Positions 12,528 through 13,261 of a DNA stretch of 13,261 nt are shown in pieces. The notes beneath the pieces are model-generated. The model made no database searches. It saw only the letters and a program-made list of their open reading frames with translations, and had not been told where the DNA came from. The position numbers and the translations under genes were made by a program. This DNA is from Clostridia bacterium (GTDB lineage: Bacteria > Bacillota > Clostridia > Oscillospirales > Acutalibacteraceae), in the NCBI GenBank assembly GCA_017552845.1, contig JAFZOE010000038.1:1-13261 (forward strand), given 5' to 3'. Numbering within the stretch: position 1 is the first letter of the stretch; each line of letters begins with the position of its first letter.

Positions 12528-13148
12528 TTACGCAAATATCAATGCGATTTTTGCAAACAGACGGATGAAGATCATAACGAAAGCATTCTTCTCTTCAATA
12601 TTCATGATGGGATTTGCGGATTTGACCGATGCGTTTATCTTCGCACTGACCTGCTGTGTTTTGCCGAGGAATTCAAACTGATAATAATTCACGTATTCTT
12701 CAACAACAAATTTGCTGCTTGTGAAAATAGCATCTGCGGAGCTGACGCCTGCCGCGTCGGTAGCCTTTGCCTTTGCCTCTGCTTCGGTAAGATAATCGCT
12801 TGCGCCCTTGGGAATCAGAAGTTTCTTTGATTCATAGCTGTAGTTTCTGATAAGGCCGGCAGGATCAACGGTAATCTTATAAGATACGCCGTTGTATCTG
12901 AAAGAAAGGTTATACTGCTTTGCGGTAACGCTGATAATGCTGCCGACTTTAACATAATCGATTGTTTCTTCGGAGCAGCTGTAATTGCTGAATTTATCGG
13001 GGGTTGTGCCGAGATAATCAGCAGCCGCCTGTTTTGCATCATCTGCTGTAATCAGAGTTCCGTCAATACCGATAGCCGATGCCGGAATGCAGAATGCGAG
13101 TGAAAGAACAGTGATAATTGCGAGTAATACGGATAATGTTTTTTTCAT
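12528..13148 (-). CDS. Exported protein with two PepSY-like domains
   Basis: A 206-residue secreted protein. Residues 1-25 are a signal peptide with a Lys-Lys start, hydrophobic core and PASA cleavage site. The first PepSY-like unit (about 33-107) opens with LITADDAKQAAADYLG and has strands LSFRYNGVSYKITVDPAG. The second (about 119-175) opens with LTEAEAKAKATDAAG and has strands VEEYVNYYQFEFLG. PepSY domains occur in extracellular proteins and propeptides and are thought to inhibit or chaperone proteases; that role is not proven here. The C-terminus ends in an odd hydrophobic tail, NAFVMIFIRLFAKIALIFA. The ATG at 13148 has AAGGAG 8 nt upstream; an earlier ATG at 13154 sits too close to that site. 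Confidence 0.88.
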   Translation of the reverse strand: MKKTLSVLLAIITVLSLAFCIPASAIGIDGTLITADDAKQAAADYLGTTPDKFSNYSCSEETIDYVKVGSIISVTAKQYNLSFRYNGVSYKITVDPAGLIRNYSYESKKLLIPKGASDYLTEAEAKAKATDAAGVSSADAIFTSSKFVVEEYVNYYQFEFLGKTQQVSAKINASVKSANPIMNIEEKNAFVMIFIRLFAKIALIFA

Positions 13149-13150
13149 AA

Positions 13151-13261
13151 TCATTTCTCCTTTTCTTGTTTGATTATATCGTAACCGGGAGCATAGCACA
13201 TAAGAACGTTGCCTTTTTCCGCGGGTCCGTATTTTTCAATATTGAATTTCTTGTTTGCGCA
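13151..13261 (-). CDS. Possible 3' end of an upstream gene
   Basis: Entering from the window edge on the minus strand, a frame of 36 codons ends in TGA at 13153-13151, two nucleotides before the PepSY ATG. Its last residues read NVLMCYAPGYDIIKQEKEK, a charged tail typical of a protein end. The tight spacing would suit an operon. However, the stretch also contains a TATAAT box (13178-13173) fitting a promoter for the PepSY gene, and 36 open codons can occur by chance. No family recognised. Confidence 0.35.
   Translation of the reverse strand, partial: CANKKFNIEKYGPAEKGNVLMCYAPGYDIIKQEKEK
13173..13178 (-). promoter_or_regulatory. Candidate -10 box upstream of the PepSY gene
   Basis: A perfect TATAAT on the minus strand about 25 nt before the PepSY ATG. 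No good -35 is present at 17-18 nt (ATGTGC or TATGTG), so this is either an activator-dependent promoter or fortuitous within coding sequence. Confidence 0.4.

Noticed and set aside
12402..12830. 142-codon plus-strand frame crossing the terminator at 12495-12516
   Set aside because: It runs through a strong bidirectional terminator and is antisense to the PepSY protein; no ribosome binding site.

Overview
The window looks like chromosomal DNA of a low-to-moderate G+C anaerobic Firmicute, most likely a Clostridia member of the Oscillospiraceae/Ruminococcaceae type. The basis is a YerC/YecD-type TrpR-like regulator, an RsbV/RsbU/RsbW partner-switching module, strong AGGAGG-like ribosome binding sites, near-consensus sigma-A promoters (TTGACx-17-TATAAT), a tRNA with encoded CCA, and small secreted proteins with PepSY domains. 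The assignment is inference from gene content. There is no sign of phage, IS elements, CRISPR or plasmid functions.

Layout. 1-1796 (minus): an operon of mannose-6-phosphate isomerase, a cyclophilin-type peptidyl-prolyl isomerase lipoprotein, and a truncated gene that may be SecB-like. 1943-2109 (plus): a tRNA-Pro(CGG) with a perfect consensus promoter and its own terminator. 2118-4009 (minus): a two-gene operon of an exported propeller-like protein and an alpha/beta hydrolase. 4031-4323 (minus): a broken small gene with its start, ribosome binding site, C-terminus and terminator still in place.

4426-7970 (plus): the most interesting unit. One promoter drives a STAS-domain protein (RsbV/SpoIIAA type), an acyltransferase-3-like membrane protein, and a 670-residue transmembrane protein. 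The last combines an extracytoplasmic sensor, HAMP, a PP2C/SpoIIE phosphatase and a C-terminal RsbW-type ATPase/kinase domain. All three activities of a partner switch are thus present in two polypeptides, with a membrane enzyme between them and no sigma factor nearby. A plausible reading is signal-controlled phosphorylation of the STAS protein, acting on the membrane enzyme or on an unlinked target.

7980-9676 (minus): an operon of a TrpR-like regulator, a multi-pass membrane protein with a TTG start, and a PrsW-family intramembrane protease. A perfect 15-bp palindrome sits at the predicted transcription start and is a candidate operator. 9691-11799 (minus): a 702-residue protein combining a beta-propeller with an all-helical glycosidase-like region. 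Its promoter lies back to back with that of a plus-strand nitroreductase-family gene (11918-12487). 12528-13148 (minus): an exported two-PepSY-domain protein, preceded at the window edge by a possible 3' end of another gene.

Almost every transcription unit can be delimited by eye, with good promoters and hairpin terminators. Two apparent upstream TTG starts fall inside -35 boxes and were replaced by ATG starts that have ribosome binding sites.
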